Assembly: GCA_964372115.1 (NCBI GenBank) | Contig: CAYJPN010000025.1 | Coordinates: 1-64,000, forward strand | Origin: CG2-30-36-16 sp964372115 | Lineage (GTDB): Bacteria > Bacteroidota > Ignavibacteria > Ignavibacteriales > Ignavibacteriaceae | Length of the DNA stretch: 64,000 nt | Direction of reading: 5' to 3' | Part shown: piece after piece, positions 25,462-35,348 of the stretch | How positions within the stretch are numbered: the first letter of the stretch is position 1 | Layout: each line of letters opens with the position of its first letter | Translations under genes and position numbers: made by a program | The notes under the pieces: generated by a model | Told to the model about the DNA's origin: nothing | The model's database searches: none | Seen by the model: only the letters and a program-made list of their open reading frames with translations

Positions 25462-26829
25462 TTGGAATGGAATATACTATTAAATAAAAATTTGCTATGT
25501 AGTGAAAACAAAACTGTCCAGACAGAAGATGGAAGAAGTCAATTTCAAAGAGACTTTGATAGAATAGTTTTTTCATCAGCATTCAGAAGACTTCAGGATA
25601 AAACACAGGTTTTTCCTCTACCCGAAAGTGATTTTGTTCATACCCGTTTAACCCACAGCCTCGAAGTTTCATGCGTCGGGCGTTCGCTTGGAACAAAAGC
25701 AGGAAAAATTATTATTGAAAGGCACAAAGAACTTCAGCGTGTGTTCGAAAGTTTTCACTTTGGCGAGATTGTTGCCGCCGCGTGTCTTGCACACGATATT
25801 GGCAACCCGCCTTTCGGTCACTCCGGTGAAGACGCCATCTCCGAATACTTCCGTTCGGGAAACGGGAAACAATATCAAAAAAAAATAGGGGATGAAAAAA
25901 AGTGGACAGACCTTATAAAGTTTGAAGGTAATGCACAGGGTTTTAGAATCATTACCCGCCTTCAGAATCCGAACATCACCGGCGGTTTGCGGTTAACACA
26001 CGCAACGCTTGCAGCGTTTACAAAATATCCGAAAGAATCTCACGTATCTGAAACAAAAATTATAAAAGGTAAAAAGAGCAAGCTTTACAAAAAGTTCGGG
26101 TTTTTCCAATCTGAAAAACATTTGTTTGAGGAAACTGCGGAGGCGTGCGGGTTAATTCGACGCGATAAAAATTCATTTTCATGGAGCCGTCATCCGCTTG
26201 CATACCTTGTTGAAGCCGCTGATGATACATGTTACAGGATAATGGATCTCGAAGATGGTTTTCGCCTCGGTCTTCTTCCTTTCGAAACAACAGAACAACT
26301 TTTAAAACCATTAACCGGAAGTAAACCTCTTCAGGGTTATGAAGGCAGGGATGATAACGACAAAATTGGTTATCTACGCGCAAAAGCGATTAACAATATA
26401 ATTGAAGAAATAACCGAAATATTTTTAGCTTACGAAGCAGAAATACTTGAGGGAAAATTTGACGACGATATACTCTCTATTATAAAATCGGGAGAGCCTC
26501 TAAAAATTATAAAAGACGTTTCGGTAGAAAAAATTTACAGCTTTAAGAGCGTAGTTGAGCGCGAGGCAGCCGGTTACGAAGTGCTTGCCGGTTTGCTCGA
26601 TACTTTTATAACCGCAGTGAACGATTCCGCCGAGAGTTCAAACCTATCGTGGAAAAACAAAACCATATTAAAACTGCTCCCGAAACAATTCCTCGGCAAT
26701 AACGGCAAACCGGATGATGAGCTTTATCCCCGTTTATTAAAAATAACTGATTTTGTTTCCGGCATGACCGACTCGTATGCGGTTTCGTTATATAGAAAAA
26801 TAAAAGGAATATCGCTGCCGGGGAGATGA
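25462..26829 (+). CDS. dgt: Deoxyguanosinetriphosphate triphosphohydrolase (dGTPase)
   Basis: A 455-residue HD-domain enzyme. The start FQRDFDRIVFSSAFRRLQDKTQVFPL is the family signature, the HD ligands are in RLTHSLEVS and AHDIGNPPFGHSGE, and HPLAYLVEAADDTCYRIMDLEDG is the second signature. It hydrolyses dGTP (and often other dNTPs) to deoxynucleoside and triphosphate, controlling dNTP pools. TTG at 25462 is the start: the first residues (EWNILLNKNLLC) match the family N-terminus, an in-frame stop lies just upstream, and no ATG fits. A TATATTTG at 25425-25432 may be its -7 element, though no well-spaced TTG precedes it. Confidence 0.93.
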   Translation: MEWNILLNKNLLCSENKTVQTEDGRSQFQRDFDRIVFSSAFRRLQDKTQVFPLPESDFVHTRLTHSLEVSCVGRSLGTKAGKIIIERHKELQRVFESFHFGEIVAAACLAHDIGNPPFGHSGEDAISEYFRSGNGKQYQKKIGDEKKWTDLIKFEGNAQGFRIITRLQNPNITGGLRLTHATLAAFTKYPKESHVSETKIIKGKKSKLYKKFGFFQSEKHLFEETAEACGLIRRDKNSFSWSRHPLAYLVEAADDTCYRIMDLEDGFRLGLLPFETTEQLLKPLTGSKPLQGYEGRDDNDKIGYLRAKAINNIIEEITEIFLAYEAEILEGKFDDDILSIIKSGEPLKIIKDVSVEKIYSFKSVVEREAAGYEVLAGLLDTFITAVNDSAESSNLSWKNKTILKLLPKQFLGNNGKPDDELYPRLLKITDFVSGMTDSYAVSLYRKIKGISLPGR

Positions 26830-27137
26830 TAAATTTAGACGGCTCACAAATTCATATATCAGGGGGTTTGAATTCAACGAAAACATTTTCTGTAGGAAGA
26901 GTTGGGAAAGCGTATTAATAAAAAAAAAACCGAAATCCAATAATCCTATCCGGGCGGGCAAGTGAAAACCTTTATGGAAATGAACACACATTATTGGGAG
27001 GAATGATAAACAAAAAAATGTTTTACGAGGCAGCATTAGACGAAGAGTTAAAAATCTTAATAAACATTTATTTTTGCACAATTGAGATTGGCTTTTGAAA
27101 ACCTTATTTTTTATAAAATTAAATTAAGAGCTATGTT
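26830..27137. other. Intergenic region, 308 bases, no gene supported
   Basis: Contains a short 31-codon frame from ATG 27003 preceded by GGGAGGA, but with almost no spacing, so translation is doubtful. TATTTTTG at 27069-27076 could be the -7 element of the next gene; no TTG sits about 19 bases upstream. Nothing else recognised. Confidence 0.4.
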
Positions 27138-30100
27138 ATGAAAAAGAATTTACTACTCGCATCAGTTTTTTTTCTTTTATTACCTGTAACCAATGCACAA
27201 ACACTTGTTCAATCATTTCCTTTTTCCCGTTACAATTCCTACAATTATTTTTGGGCAATAACTGAAGTGGAAAATAATTTCTGGATAGGCAGTGATTATA
27301 ATTCCACAAGCGGCACCTACATAAACTCATGGATGTACAAAGTAACAAAACAAGGAACAATTTTGGACAGCCTTCAAACTCCGCTTGGAGATAATCATGG
27401 CTTAGTTTGGGACGGCACTCACTTTTGGATTGTAGAAGGTTATCGCGCCTCGGGTTCAAGAATTTTCCGCATGAATACTTCCGGACAGTTTGTTGATACA
27501 TTTTTTGTATCACAGGTTATAGGTGGAATACCGATAGGCATTGGTGATATCGCGCTTGATGGAGATAAAATCTGGTTCACAGTTTTCTCTCCCGATTTTG
27601 TTTCTTACCCAAACTCGTATGCCTACGCCTTTAACAGATTTACTAAGCAGTTGACTGACACTTTACCTCTATACGGAAGACAACCGCTCGGCATTGCGGT
27701 TCGCGGTGACACAATTTTTTATGTGAATGAAAACCAATACTCAAGCGAGACCGAAAGAATTTATGCAATAAGTAAAACTACAAAAGATACTCTCTTCTCT
27801 TTTCCTGCGCCCGACCCTGACGGCAATTGCAATCCCAAAGGCTTATATTGGGATGATAGTCATCTATGGCTTCTTGCGGAGAGGATAGGAAATTCATCGT
27901 GGGTTTACAAAACTTTATATAAATATGAAATAAGCGGTGGCGGAACTCCTATAATTACAACTTCGACTAACTCAATTGATTTTGGAAATGTGATTATTGG
28001 TTTGAATGAACAACGAACATTTTCAATCAATAATATTGGTTCGGCGCCGTTAGTCATTGATTCTTTCGTAATTGCCAATCAACAGTTTACTTCAACGGCA
28101 AATTTACCGGTTCAAATTCCGGTAAATTCATCAAAAGATTTTACAATAAATTTTTCACCGCAATCTTTTGGAAATGTAAATTCGATCTTATCAATTCATT
28201 CAAATGACGGCGGAACTCCGGTAAAAACTATTTCGCTTATCGGGAAAGGAATCAACTCAGGATCTGTCATTTCGGTTTCGGATACAATTTTAGATTTTCA
28301 ATTCAGAGAAATATATTCACTTTCATCCAAAATTTTTGAAATAAGAAACTTGGGAAGTGAGCCGATATTTATTAACTCGGCTCAAACACATGATAACTTT
28401 TTTTCTTTCGACACTGTCGGAGTGCAGTTCCCCATACAAATTGATACAGGTTCGGGAAGAGATTTTCGCATCTGGTTTGAGGTAAATAGTACCGGGGTAT
28501 ATTCAGATTCATTGATAATAACCAACTCTTCACTAAATCTACCGCATATTATTATAAAACTAAACGCTAATGTAATCAGCAGCTCATTTAATTATGGCGA
28601 TGAAATGTGGAGTGGTCGCGTTCCCGATAATCCATTCGCCTATATTCAAGATTATAAACCGATGAGTATAAAACATAGCTTCGGTGATATTCCCGGAAAA
28701 GAAGTTCTAATGGTTGCTTCACGAAATTATTATGTAATGAGAGTTAACCCTTACGCATCTCATCAAGGCGATATTTTTTGGAAGTTCAACACCGGGACGA
28801 ACAATAATAATACCGGCGCTGTTATGTTTCAGGATGCGATGCAGATAAGAAGCGATATTGATAACGATGGCTACATGGATTTGGTATTTGGATGCGGAGG
28901 CGGAAACGAATTTGTTTACACGCTTTCCGGAAGAACCGGAAATTTAATTTGGGCTTACGGCGATTCGATTGATTATAATCGGGGGGATATCAACGGTTTG
29001 CGCGCAGACAAAGATTTTAACGGGGATAATATTCCGGATGTAATTATTTCCGCAAGCGGCTCTTCTGCCGGTGGAAGACATGCTGTGATCTGTTTGAATG
29101 GTTTAACCGGCGCGGAAATTTTTAACAAACCACAAACTGCTCAATATACTTTTGATGTTGAAACAACTCAATGGGGCGGAGTAATTTGTGTTGATCAAGG
29201 AAATGGGGGTCCTTATTTCTTAAATGCTTTTAATGATCTGGGCAATCCACTATGGAGTCAATCTATTCCCGATGTTTGTTGGAGCATAAAACAAATTGAT
29301 GATATTAACAATGACGTCACGAAAGACATTGCGGCTTTTATAGGCGGCACAAACGTTCGGGTTATGGCTTTCAGCGGTGCAAACGGAAGTGTATTATGGC
29401 AGAAAAGTTATCCTAACTTCGCCACATTTAGCACAATTAAAATTGTTGAAGATAGGAATTTTAATGGTTATAAAGATTTAATCTTTTCAGGTAAAGAAGG
29501 AGTATTTCGTCTTGATTCAAAAACGGGCGCGACAGTTTGGGAAAATTTTGTTGACGGCAGTTATGTCTTTGATGTAGATGAAGGTACTCCGTTTGATTGG
29601 GGCGGTGAACTTCAAGTTATTGCCGGAACCAAAAACGCAAATTTCTTTAAACTAAATATTGATAACGGGTCAACGTTATTTACTCAAAATTTTGGTTCGC
29701 CCAATGATAATGCGGTTGAGCGGGTAAAGTTTATTACTTCCTACGGAAGACCGTATCATACTCTTGTTGTTGGTACAAGAGACGGCAGGATACTCGGGCT
29801 GTCAGGCGGATTGTATGTTGTGCCCGTTGAACTCAATTCATTTAACTATTCGCAGACTTATTCGTCAGTAATTTTTAATTGGTCTACCGCTACCGAAACA
29901 AACAATAATAGATTTGAAATAGATCGTAATGGCGTAGTTGTTGGCAGAGTAAAAGGCAACGGAACTTCAACTGTCCGGCAGAATTATTCCTTCGAAGATA
30001 AAGATGTACCAAAGGGAAAACATATTTACAAATTAATTCAAATTGATTATGACGGAACATCTGAAATCTTAGAAGAAGTTGAGATAGATGTTAATTTGTT

Positions 30101-30386
30101 ACCCAGAAAATTTCAATTGTATCAGAACTATCCCAATCCATTTAATCCGGCAACGACCGTTAAATTCGATTTGCCCGAAGATGCAATTGTAAAAATTGAT
30201 TTGTTCAATTCGATTGGAGAAAAAATTATTTCTTTATTGAACAGCGAGCTGCAAGGCGGTTCACATCATCTTAACTTTAATGCGAAAGACATTTCTTCCG
30301 GAATTTATTTCTTGAGAATGACAGCGGAAAACAGAAACGGAAATAGTCTATTCACATCAACAAAGAAAATTACTTTGGTGAGATGA
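27138..30386 (+). CDS. Secreted multi-domain protein with choice-of-anchor and propeller domains, type IX cargo
   Basis: A 1082-residue protein with a signal peptide (KNLLLASVFFLLLPVTNAQ). Residues about 25-265 are a beta-propeller of WD/six-bladed type (repeated W-x-G and G-D-x-I-W segments). Two choice-of-anchor-D (HYDIN-like) Ig domains follow (IDFGNVIIGLNEQRTFSI and LDFQFREIYSLSS, about 270-470). A second propeller has dockerin/FG-GAP-like DIDNDGYMDLVFG and DKDFNGDNIPDVII calcium motifs and PQQ-like blades (about 490-900). The end has a fibronectin-like segment and the sorting domain NYPNPFNPATTVKFDLP. A surface or extracellular protein; its binding partner is unknown. It is a single gene with no neighbour in operon spacing. 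Confidence 0.78.
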   Translation: MKKNLLLASVFFLLLPVTNAQTLVQSFPFSRYNSYNYFWAITEVENNFWIGSDYNSTSGTYINSWMYKVTKQGTILDSLQTPLGDNHGLVWDGTHFWIVEGYRASGSRIFRMNTSGQFVDTFFVSQVIGGIPIGIGDIALDGDKIWFTVFSPDFVSYPNSYAYAFNRFTKQLTDTLPLYGRQPLGIAVRGDTIFYVNENQYSSETERIYAISKTTKDTLFSFPAPDPDGNCNPKGLYWDDSHLWLLAERIGNSSWVYKTLYKYEISGGGTPIITTSTNSIDFGNVIIGLNEQRTFSINNIGSAPLVIDSFVIANQQFTSTANLPVQIPVNSSKDFTINFSPQSFGNVNSILSIHSNDGGTPVKTISLIGKGINSGSVISVSDTILDFQFREIYSLSSKIFEIRNLGSEPIFINSAQTHDNFFSFDTVGVQFPIQIDTGSGRDFRIWFEVNSTGVYSDSLIITNSSLNLPHIIIKLNANVISSSFNYGDEMWSGRVPDNPFAYIQDYKPMSIKHSFGDIPGKEVLMVASRNYYVMRVNPYASHQGDIFWKFNTGTNNNNTGAVMFQDAMQIRSDIDNDGYMDLVFGCGGGNEFVYTLSGRTGNLIWAYGDSIDYNRGDINGLRADKDFNGDNIPDVIISASGSSAGGRHAVICLNGLTGAEIFNKPQTAQYTFDVETTQWGGVICVDQGNGGPYFLNAFNDLGNPLWSQSIPDVCWSIKQIDDINNDVTKDIAAFIGGTNVRVMAFSGANGSVLWQKSYPNFATFSTIKIVEDRNFNGYKDLIFSGKEGVFRLDSKTGATVWENFVDGSYVFDVDEGTPFDWGGELQVIAGTKNANFFKLNIDNGSTLFTQNFGSPNDNAVERVKFITSYGRPYHTLVVGTRDGRILGLSGGLYVVPVELNSFNYSQTYSSVIFNWSTATETNNNRFEIDRNGVVVGRVKGNGTSTVRQNYSFEDKDVPKGKHIYKLIQIDYDGTSEILEEVEIDVNLLPRKFQLYQNYPNPFNPATTVKFDLPEDAIVKIDLFNSIGEKIISLLNSELQGGSHHLNFNAKDISSGIYFLRMTAENRNGNSLFTSTKKITLVR

Positions 30387-30498
30387 AAAGAGCGGCGCCT
30401 TTATTAGAAGAATGATATAACGCAGTCATTGTTCGATAGTCCGGTAGTCGATCCGTTAGCTAACTGACTAACGAATGCAATTTTTAATTTCTAAGTAT

Positions 30499-30604
30499 GA
30501 GACTGCTTCGTTCATTGCGGTGACGATTCTAAATCTATCATTGTTGGTAGGAATGGACGAAGCAATCTTTTTTATTATCTAAAAATTGAGATCGCTTCGC
30601 CCAC
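30499..30604. repeat. REP-like triple repeat with hairpin
   Basis: GAGACTGCTTCGTTCATTGC at 30499-30518 pairs with the arm at 30550-30569 (16 of 20 positions complementary), and a third degenerate copy GAGATCGCTTCGCCCAC lies at 30588-30604. This shape, GAGAnTGCTTCG plus a downstream inverted copy, resembles repetitive extragenic palindromes spread in many bacterial genomes. It lies between two cargo genes facing each other. Confidence 0.55.
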
Positions 30605-30625
30605 AAAAGTTAGTATCGCATGAAA

Positions 30626-31930
30626 CTATTTAACCAGCGTCATCTTCTTTGATGCTTTATAATCGCCGCTTTGTATCTCGTAAATATATAACCCACTGGC
30701 TAAGTTACTTGCATCAAACATAACCTCGTAACGACCTTTTGTTTTGAAATCGTTAACGAGTGTTTTTACTTCTCTACCGAGTATGTCGTAAACCTTTAAT
30801 GTAACCATTCCGTCATCCGGTATCTGGTAGCGGATTGTGGTTGAGGGATAGAAGGGGTTGGGATATGGCAAGGAGTTTACTGGTTCTACCTTATTTTCTT
30901 TTTCTTCTTTCACTCCAAGAGGTTTGTCGAGGTAGAATCCTTCGATAGTTAAATGACTATGATCATGATAAATTACCGTATCGGTATTCCACCACTGAAT
31001 ATATGATTTAACTCCAGAATCATCACACCGCAGATATTCATGGATGTTGTCTTCTTTAAGACTATACCGCATAATTCCGCTTCCGGGATTTGTTAAAAGA
31101 TCGCTAATTACGGCAAGGTTATTACCCTCATCATCCCATTTAAGATATGTAAGTCCATTTTCTTGACATACCGGATCTATTCCTTGATCAAATATTATTC
31201 TTGTCGAATCTCCATTCTTATAGTAAAAATAAAGTTTATTATGAGGATAATCATTACCATAACTATATGCGAGTATATTTTGCTGCAGATTATACGAATA
31301 GCCCATAATGTGTTGGTATTGTCCGGTTTTTACTAAAGTATCTATTCTACCTGAATAGAGATAACATTCCAGCATCTCATCATCAGAACTCAAAAAAACT
31401 AATGTTGAGTCGCTGCTCCATTCTATTCGAGAATAATCGAGAGTTTGGGCGGGACATATATAAAAAGTGCTATCTGAGAACCGAAATGCCTTGAGCCAAT
31501 CTATTAGATCGGGATCACGGAATAAAATTAGTGAGTCATTTGGTGAAAATAAGAAAGAAGCATATTCCAATCCGCTGCCCAAGAATTTTTGTATCTTTTT
31601 TTTACTGTCCAGGTTAAAAATGTAATAAGAAGTATCGTTATCAAGATCAGTTAATTTTGCCAGGTATTGAGTTTCAAATAAAACATATTTATGACTTTTA
31701 TTTGCAAATGAAGGGGCAAAATACCCAAAGTCAATAGTATCTATCTGAGACGAATAAAGGTTTTTTTTATAATAAATCCCTGTCCAATAATCGCGGTAAT
31801 AAATTTCTTTTCCGACTTTGTCAATAACAAATCCATCAGACGGCACGTGATTGATTTGAAACTTTTGGGCTGAAATATTAATACTCAGTAGAGTAAAAAA
31901 GGAAATAAAAATTATGATTGTATTTTTCAT
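30626..31930 (-). CDS. Secreted WD40/TolB-like protein with type IX sorting domain
   Basis: A 434-residue protein with a signal peptide (NTIIIFISFFTLLSINISAQ). The middle (residues about 30-325) repeats segments such as YVLFETQYLAKLTDLD, SSDSTLVFLSSDDEML and KWDDEGNNLAVISDLL, the pattern of a TolB-type beta-propeller. The C-terminus (from about 345) is the sorting domain with PYPNPFYPSTTIRYQIP, a variant of the usual NPFNP, followed by the usual GLYIYEIQSGDYKASKKMTLVK end. It is exported and surface-attached or released. No enzyme motif is visible. No operon partners. Confidence 0.75.
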   Translation of the reverse strand: MKNTIIIFISFFTLLSINISAQKFQINHVPSDGFVIDKVGKEIYYRDYWTGIYYKKNLYSSQIDTIDFGYFAPSFANKSHKYVLFETQYLAKLTDLDNDTSYYIFNLDSKKKIQKFLGSGLEYASFLFSPNDSLILFRDPDLIDWLKAFRFSDSTFYICPAQTLDYSRIEWSSDSTLVFLSSDDEMLECYLYSGRIDTLVKTGQYQHIMGYSYNLQQNILAYSYGNDYPHNKLYFYYKNGDSTRIIFDQGIDPVCQENGLTYLKWDDEGNNLAVISDLLTNPGSGIMRYSLKEDNIHEYLRCDDSGVKSYIQWWNTDTVIYHDHSHLTIEGFYLDKPLGVKEEKENKVEPVNSLPYPNPFYPSTTIRYQIPDDGMVTLKVYDILGREVKTLVNDFKTKGRYEVMFDASNLASGLYIYEIQSGDYKASKKMTLVK

Positions 31931-32022
31931 GGTTCATTCCTCTTTACGTAAACTTTTAAGATAAAAAATATTTTCATGATACGTACCTTTTATTATAAAC
32001 AGATAACTTTATCCCGGCTTTG

Positions 32023-32337
32023 TCAATAGCCAAAGCCGCCCTTCAGTTCTTCGTAACTTCTAAATGTCAAGTCCGGTAAGGTATCGAATTGTGTGCCTCC
32101 GAAATATAAGTTTGCATATCCAACCTCGGATGCCGCTCCTGCCACCTGGACGGGTGCACCGACCATCAAATCTTCGAAGCCATCGCCGTTTACATCTCCT
32201 AAGTTTTCAACAACACCGAATTGGTCTTTATCATTTTCACCGTGAAATACAGTATAAAGATAAAGGCTGTCTTGCGCTTTTAATAAAAGTGTGGAGAGAA
32301 GGAAGGTTATTATAATTATAGTCTTATTATGATTCAT
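32023..32337 (-). pseudogene. Truncated FG-GAP repeat protein
   Basis: A 104-residue frame with a signal peptide (HNKTIIIITFLLSTLLLKAQ) and one complete FG-GAP/integrin-type repeat (QFGVVENLGDVNGDGFEDLMVGAP, calcium motif DVNGDGFED), then a partial second (TFRSYEELKGGFGY) that stops at once. Family members carry several such repeats and, in this window's proteins, a C-terminal sorting domain; both are missing. Downstream minus-strand sequence shows no continuation in another frame that I recognise. It could be a decayed cargo gene or a short functional FG-GAP protein; I favour decay. It lies downstream of a gene-poor region. Confidence 0.55.
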
Positions 32338-32900
32338 GATCTGCCTCCTTAAAAAATCGCTTTACAAATAATTCTGAGGTATTTGTCATTTTCATGCCTC
32401 TCGTATTCGAATCCACGAGCGCAGGTTAAGGAAAAATTAAAAAATAGTAATGCTATTAGTCTTGTTTTCATTGGGTGCTCGTTAATGGTTTTATAGGGAA
32501 AAGGAAAATAGGAAACAGGAAAAGATTTAATAAAATATTGTTTTGGTTAAAGGCGTATTTATCCGGGGGTTTGTCAAGCCGGTGGTCTTGCGGCATTCTC
32601 TGTGCTGAGAAGAATATGTTTGCAAGATAGTTGTGTAGTAACTGTGTAAAATGGTTATTCATTTTATTCCCAAATAAATTGACGCCGTTTTTACCAACCT
32701 AACGAACATTTTGTTTTGACGACTAAAATAATTTACTGTTTGTTTATAATTAATGCAACAGAGGAGTTGAAATTTTAAAACACGATATTTGTACACCTCA
32801 TAAAAAGTTGATTAATTAAAACCCGGCACCCGCTCGATGCCGGGATGGTTAAGTAAAATATTTTTTATTAAAACTTGCTCACTACTTTCTAACTCTCTGC
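32338..32900. other. Gene-poor region, 563 bases
   Basis: No frame I believe in, and no RNA gene. A T-arm-like segment near 32400-32425 (CTCGT and ACGAG around TTCGAATCC) is not part of a tRNA. A minus-strand hairpin at 32822-32844 probably ends the peptidase transcript. Sequence near 32500-32600 may be gene remains linked to the truncated FG-GAP gene; unproven. Confidence 0.4.
32817..32844 (-). terminator. Terminator of the M28 peptidase gene
   Basis: CCCGGCA (32822-32828) pairs with TGCCGGG (32838-32844) over a 9-base loop. On the minus strand the stem is followed by TTTTAATTAA, a modest U-tract. It lies 57 bases after the peptidase stop. Confidence 0.65.
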
Positions 32901-35261
32901 CTACTTCAGCAATATCATCTTGCGTATTGAAGAATATTTTTCAGTTGTTAATCTGTAAAAATAAACACCACTGGTAACCCGTTGACCAACGGTTGCAGCA
33001 TTAAATTTTATTTCGTAAATACCCGCGGACTTAACTTCATTAACGAGTGTGGTTATTTCGCTTCCCGCAATATCAAACAATTTAACCGTTACATGTGTCT
33101 GCTCCGGTAACGAATACTTGATTGTTGTTTCGGGGTTAAACGGGTTAGGGTAATTCTGACTTAAGTTATATGTAAGCAGTTTATTAAGATCGACTTTAAC
33201 CGCATCATAGATTCGATAAGTCCCATCATAATCATTTTGTTTCAACCGGTAGTACGAAACGCCCATTAACGGAGCTTTATCTTCAAACCGGTAGCTGTTG
33301 GCTGCGGTTGTTGTTCCCGCGCCTTTTAATGTACCTAAAGAAGTCCATTGTTCTCCGTCGGTAGAACGCTGAACATCAAAATCGCGGTTATTAAGTTCGG
33401 ATGCGGTTGTCCATGTAACAACTATTTTGTCGAAAGTTGCTTCTGCATTAAACGAAGCAAGTTCAACAGGAACAGCAGAATATGTTGTAACCAAAACATT
33501 ATCAATATACCATCCATCTTTATGAATGGAGCCGTCTGATTTGAAAAGAAATCTTAACTTTAATTGCTGTCCTAAATATGCCGATAAATCCATTGTTTCT
33601 TTAACCCATGTAGCTTGCACTCCATCAAAAAGCGGCTGCCCGTTTGGCTGGAATGTACCGGTGCCCGGGTTTGTGTACATACCCTGCATCGGTGTCCACG
33701 TTGTTCCGTCATTCGTTGATACTTGCACCATTCCGTAATCCCAATCGGTTTCTATATCCCACTGAGTATCAAAACTTAAAACTGCCCCAAGTATATCCGA
33801 CAAATCCAACGACGCGTTATAAGTTAGAGTTGCAGTTGTGGTTGCCAGATAATTACCGGATGGAGAATCGGTAGTTGAGTTGGGCGGCGAAACATATTTT
33901 GAAGTTGTGTTGCCCCAGCCTCCAACCGCTGTCCAAATAGCCATATTATTTAAACTATCTGCAAGAAGATAGTTTGCCGGCGCGACAAAAAATCTGTAAA
34001 AAGTTGCGGGCGGCGTACTGCCGGGCGGGTTAAAGCCGCTTCCGCCCTTTGGCAGTGTTGTAACTATTGAACCATCCGCATCCTGTGCCGCAAGGTAATA
34101 TTCAACAGCCGAGCCGATTGACTGACCGGGAATGGTAAATGTAAAACCCTGGCTTTCTTTTATTGAGGGGACGCCAACCACACTATAAAATTGAGAATAA
34201 CCGCTGCCAGTGTTTACACGGTAATAAAGACGTGGTGCGGCGGCGCCGGTTCCGATTGTTAACCCGGTTGAAATAAACGCTGCAAGCTGAATATCACCAC
34301 CGCTGTTTATCGAGCTGATCGGAGTGTGCTCAATGTTCATGTTTAAGTTTAGAGCAAACGAAGCGAGTGTAGCAACAGACGCCTTTATACATTTGTCAAA
34401 GTAGGGAACATTTATATATGTCCAGAGATCATTTACGGTGTGATAATAATTATTAAAATCATCCAAATCATTTTCAATCAATAATATTGAGCCATAGCCC
34501 GCATTCCAGAAAGAAGCATGGTCGCTCGCGGTGATGCCAGGGTCTTTTATAAGTGTGGTTAAGCCGATATTATAAACCTGATTCAACTCAATCATCTTGT
34601 TGGAAAGGTCGTATGAAGACGCAAGATTTTTTGTGTGAATACGAACCTTGTTATCGTTATTGCTGTCCCATGCAATCATATCAAGATTTATAACACCGAG
34701 AATAGAATCGCCTGCAAGAGACGCTTGGTTAGCATAATAAGCGCTGCCAACTAATCCCTGTTCCTCTTCATCCCACAAAGCAAAAATAATGGTGTAAGGA
34801 AAGGTATAATTTTTTAAGACTCTTGCAGCCTCAATCACACCCGCTGTGCCGCTGCCGTTATCATCTGCGCCGGGGGCAATGCTGCCGCTCGGCATATCAT
34901 CAAAGTGAGCGCAAATAATATATTTTTTATTCGGAAACTCAGTACCGGTTTTTACACCGTAAACATTTTTGCCCGTACCGCTGAATGTTTGAATCGACGT
35001 GGTTAAACCGTAGCTGTTCAACTTTTGCTGGATGTACTGCATAGCCATATCGTTGCCTGCAGAATTTTTATGGCGCGATTGAATTGTATAAAGTTGTCCG
35101 CCAATAGTTGTTTGAACAGCACCCGAAAGTTCTTTATCGAAATAAAGAGCCGAATCTACGTTAACCTCGTTTATAATATTTTGAAGAGTACCCTGAGAGT
35201 ATACAGTGGCTGAAAAAATAAAAAGAGCCATGATAGTTGAAATAATGTATCTTATGCGCAT
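32901..35261 (-). CDS. Secreted M28-family aminopeptidase with type IX sorting domain
   Basis: About 786 residues from the Met at 35261, chosen because MRIRYIISTIMALFIFSATVYSQ is the signal peptide; the frame is open to 35303. The peptidase domain shows the M28 zinc-ligand order: CAHFDDMPSG, APGADDNGSGTAGVIEAARVL, LWDEEEQGLVGSAYYA (catalytic Glu-Glu) and ASDHASFWNAGYGSILLIEN with the last His. Sandwich and fibronectin-like parts follow (about 330-700), ending with the sorting domain NYPNPFNPETTIKYSLP. It should trim N-terminal residues from peptides outside the cell. Single gene with a terminator at 32822. Confidence 0.85.
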   Translation of the reverse strand: MRIRYIISTIMALFIFSATVYSQGTLQNIINEVNVDSALYFDKELSGAVQTTIGGQLYTIQSRHKNSAGNDMAMQYIQQKLNSYGLTTSIQTFSGTGKNVYGVKTGTEFPNKKYIICAHFDDMPSGSIAPGADDNGSGTAGVIEAARVLKNYTFPYTIIFALWDEEEQGLVGSAYYANQASLAGDSILGVINLDMIAWDSNNDNKVRIHTKNLASSYDLSNKMIELNQVYNIGLTTLIKDPGITASDHASFWNAGYGSILLIENDLDDFNNYYHTVNDLWTYINVPYFDKCIKASVATLASFALNLNMNIEHTPISSINSGGDIQLAAFISTGLTIGTGAAAPRLYYRVNTGSGYSQFYSVVGVPSIKESQGFTFTIPGQSIGSAVEYYLAAQDADGSIVTTLPKGGSGFNPPGSTPPATFYRFFVAPANYLLADSLNNMAIWTAVGGWGNTTSKYVSPPNSTTDSPSGNYLATTTATLTYNASLDLSDILGAVLSFDTQWDIETDWDYGMVQVSTNDGTTWTPMQGMYTNPGTGTFQPNGQPLFDGVQATWVKETMDLSAYLGQQLKLRFLFKSDGSIHKDGWYIDNVLVTTYSAVPVELASFNAEATFDKIVVTWTTASELNNRDFDVQRSTDGEQWTSLGTLKGAGTTTAANSYRFEDKAPLMGVSYYRLKQNDYDGTYRIYDAVKVDLNKLLTYNLSQNYPNPFNPETTIKYSLPEQTHVTVKLFDIAGSEITTLVNEVKSAGIYEIKFNAATVGQRVTSGVYFYRLTTEKYSSIRKMILLK

Positions 35262-35348
35262 AACTGCCCTAAAAATTTCTGAGAAAAATAGTTTACAAGA
35301 CAAACATAAAAATATTTTTACTCTTAAAATATAGCCGCGGGAAAATAA

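Noticed and set aside
27003..27098. 31-codon frame preceded by GGGAGGA
   Set aside because: Spacing to the ATG is about one base, the product has no recognisable features, and it is too short to support.
32395..32430. T-arm-like sequence (TTCGAATCC between CTCGT and ACGAG)
   Set aside because: The loop is 10 bases instead of 7 and no anticodon or acceptor stems surround it, so it is not a tRNA.
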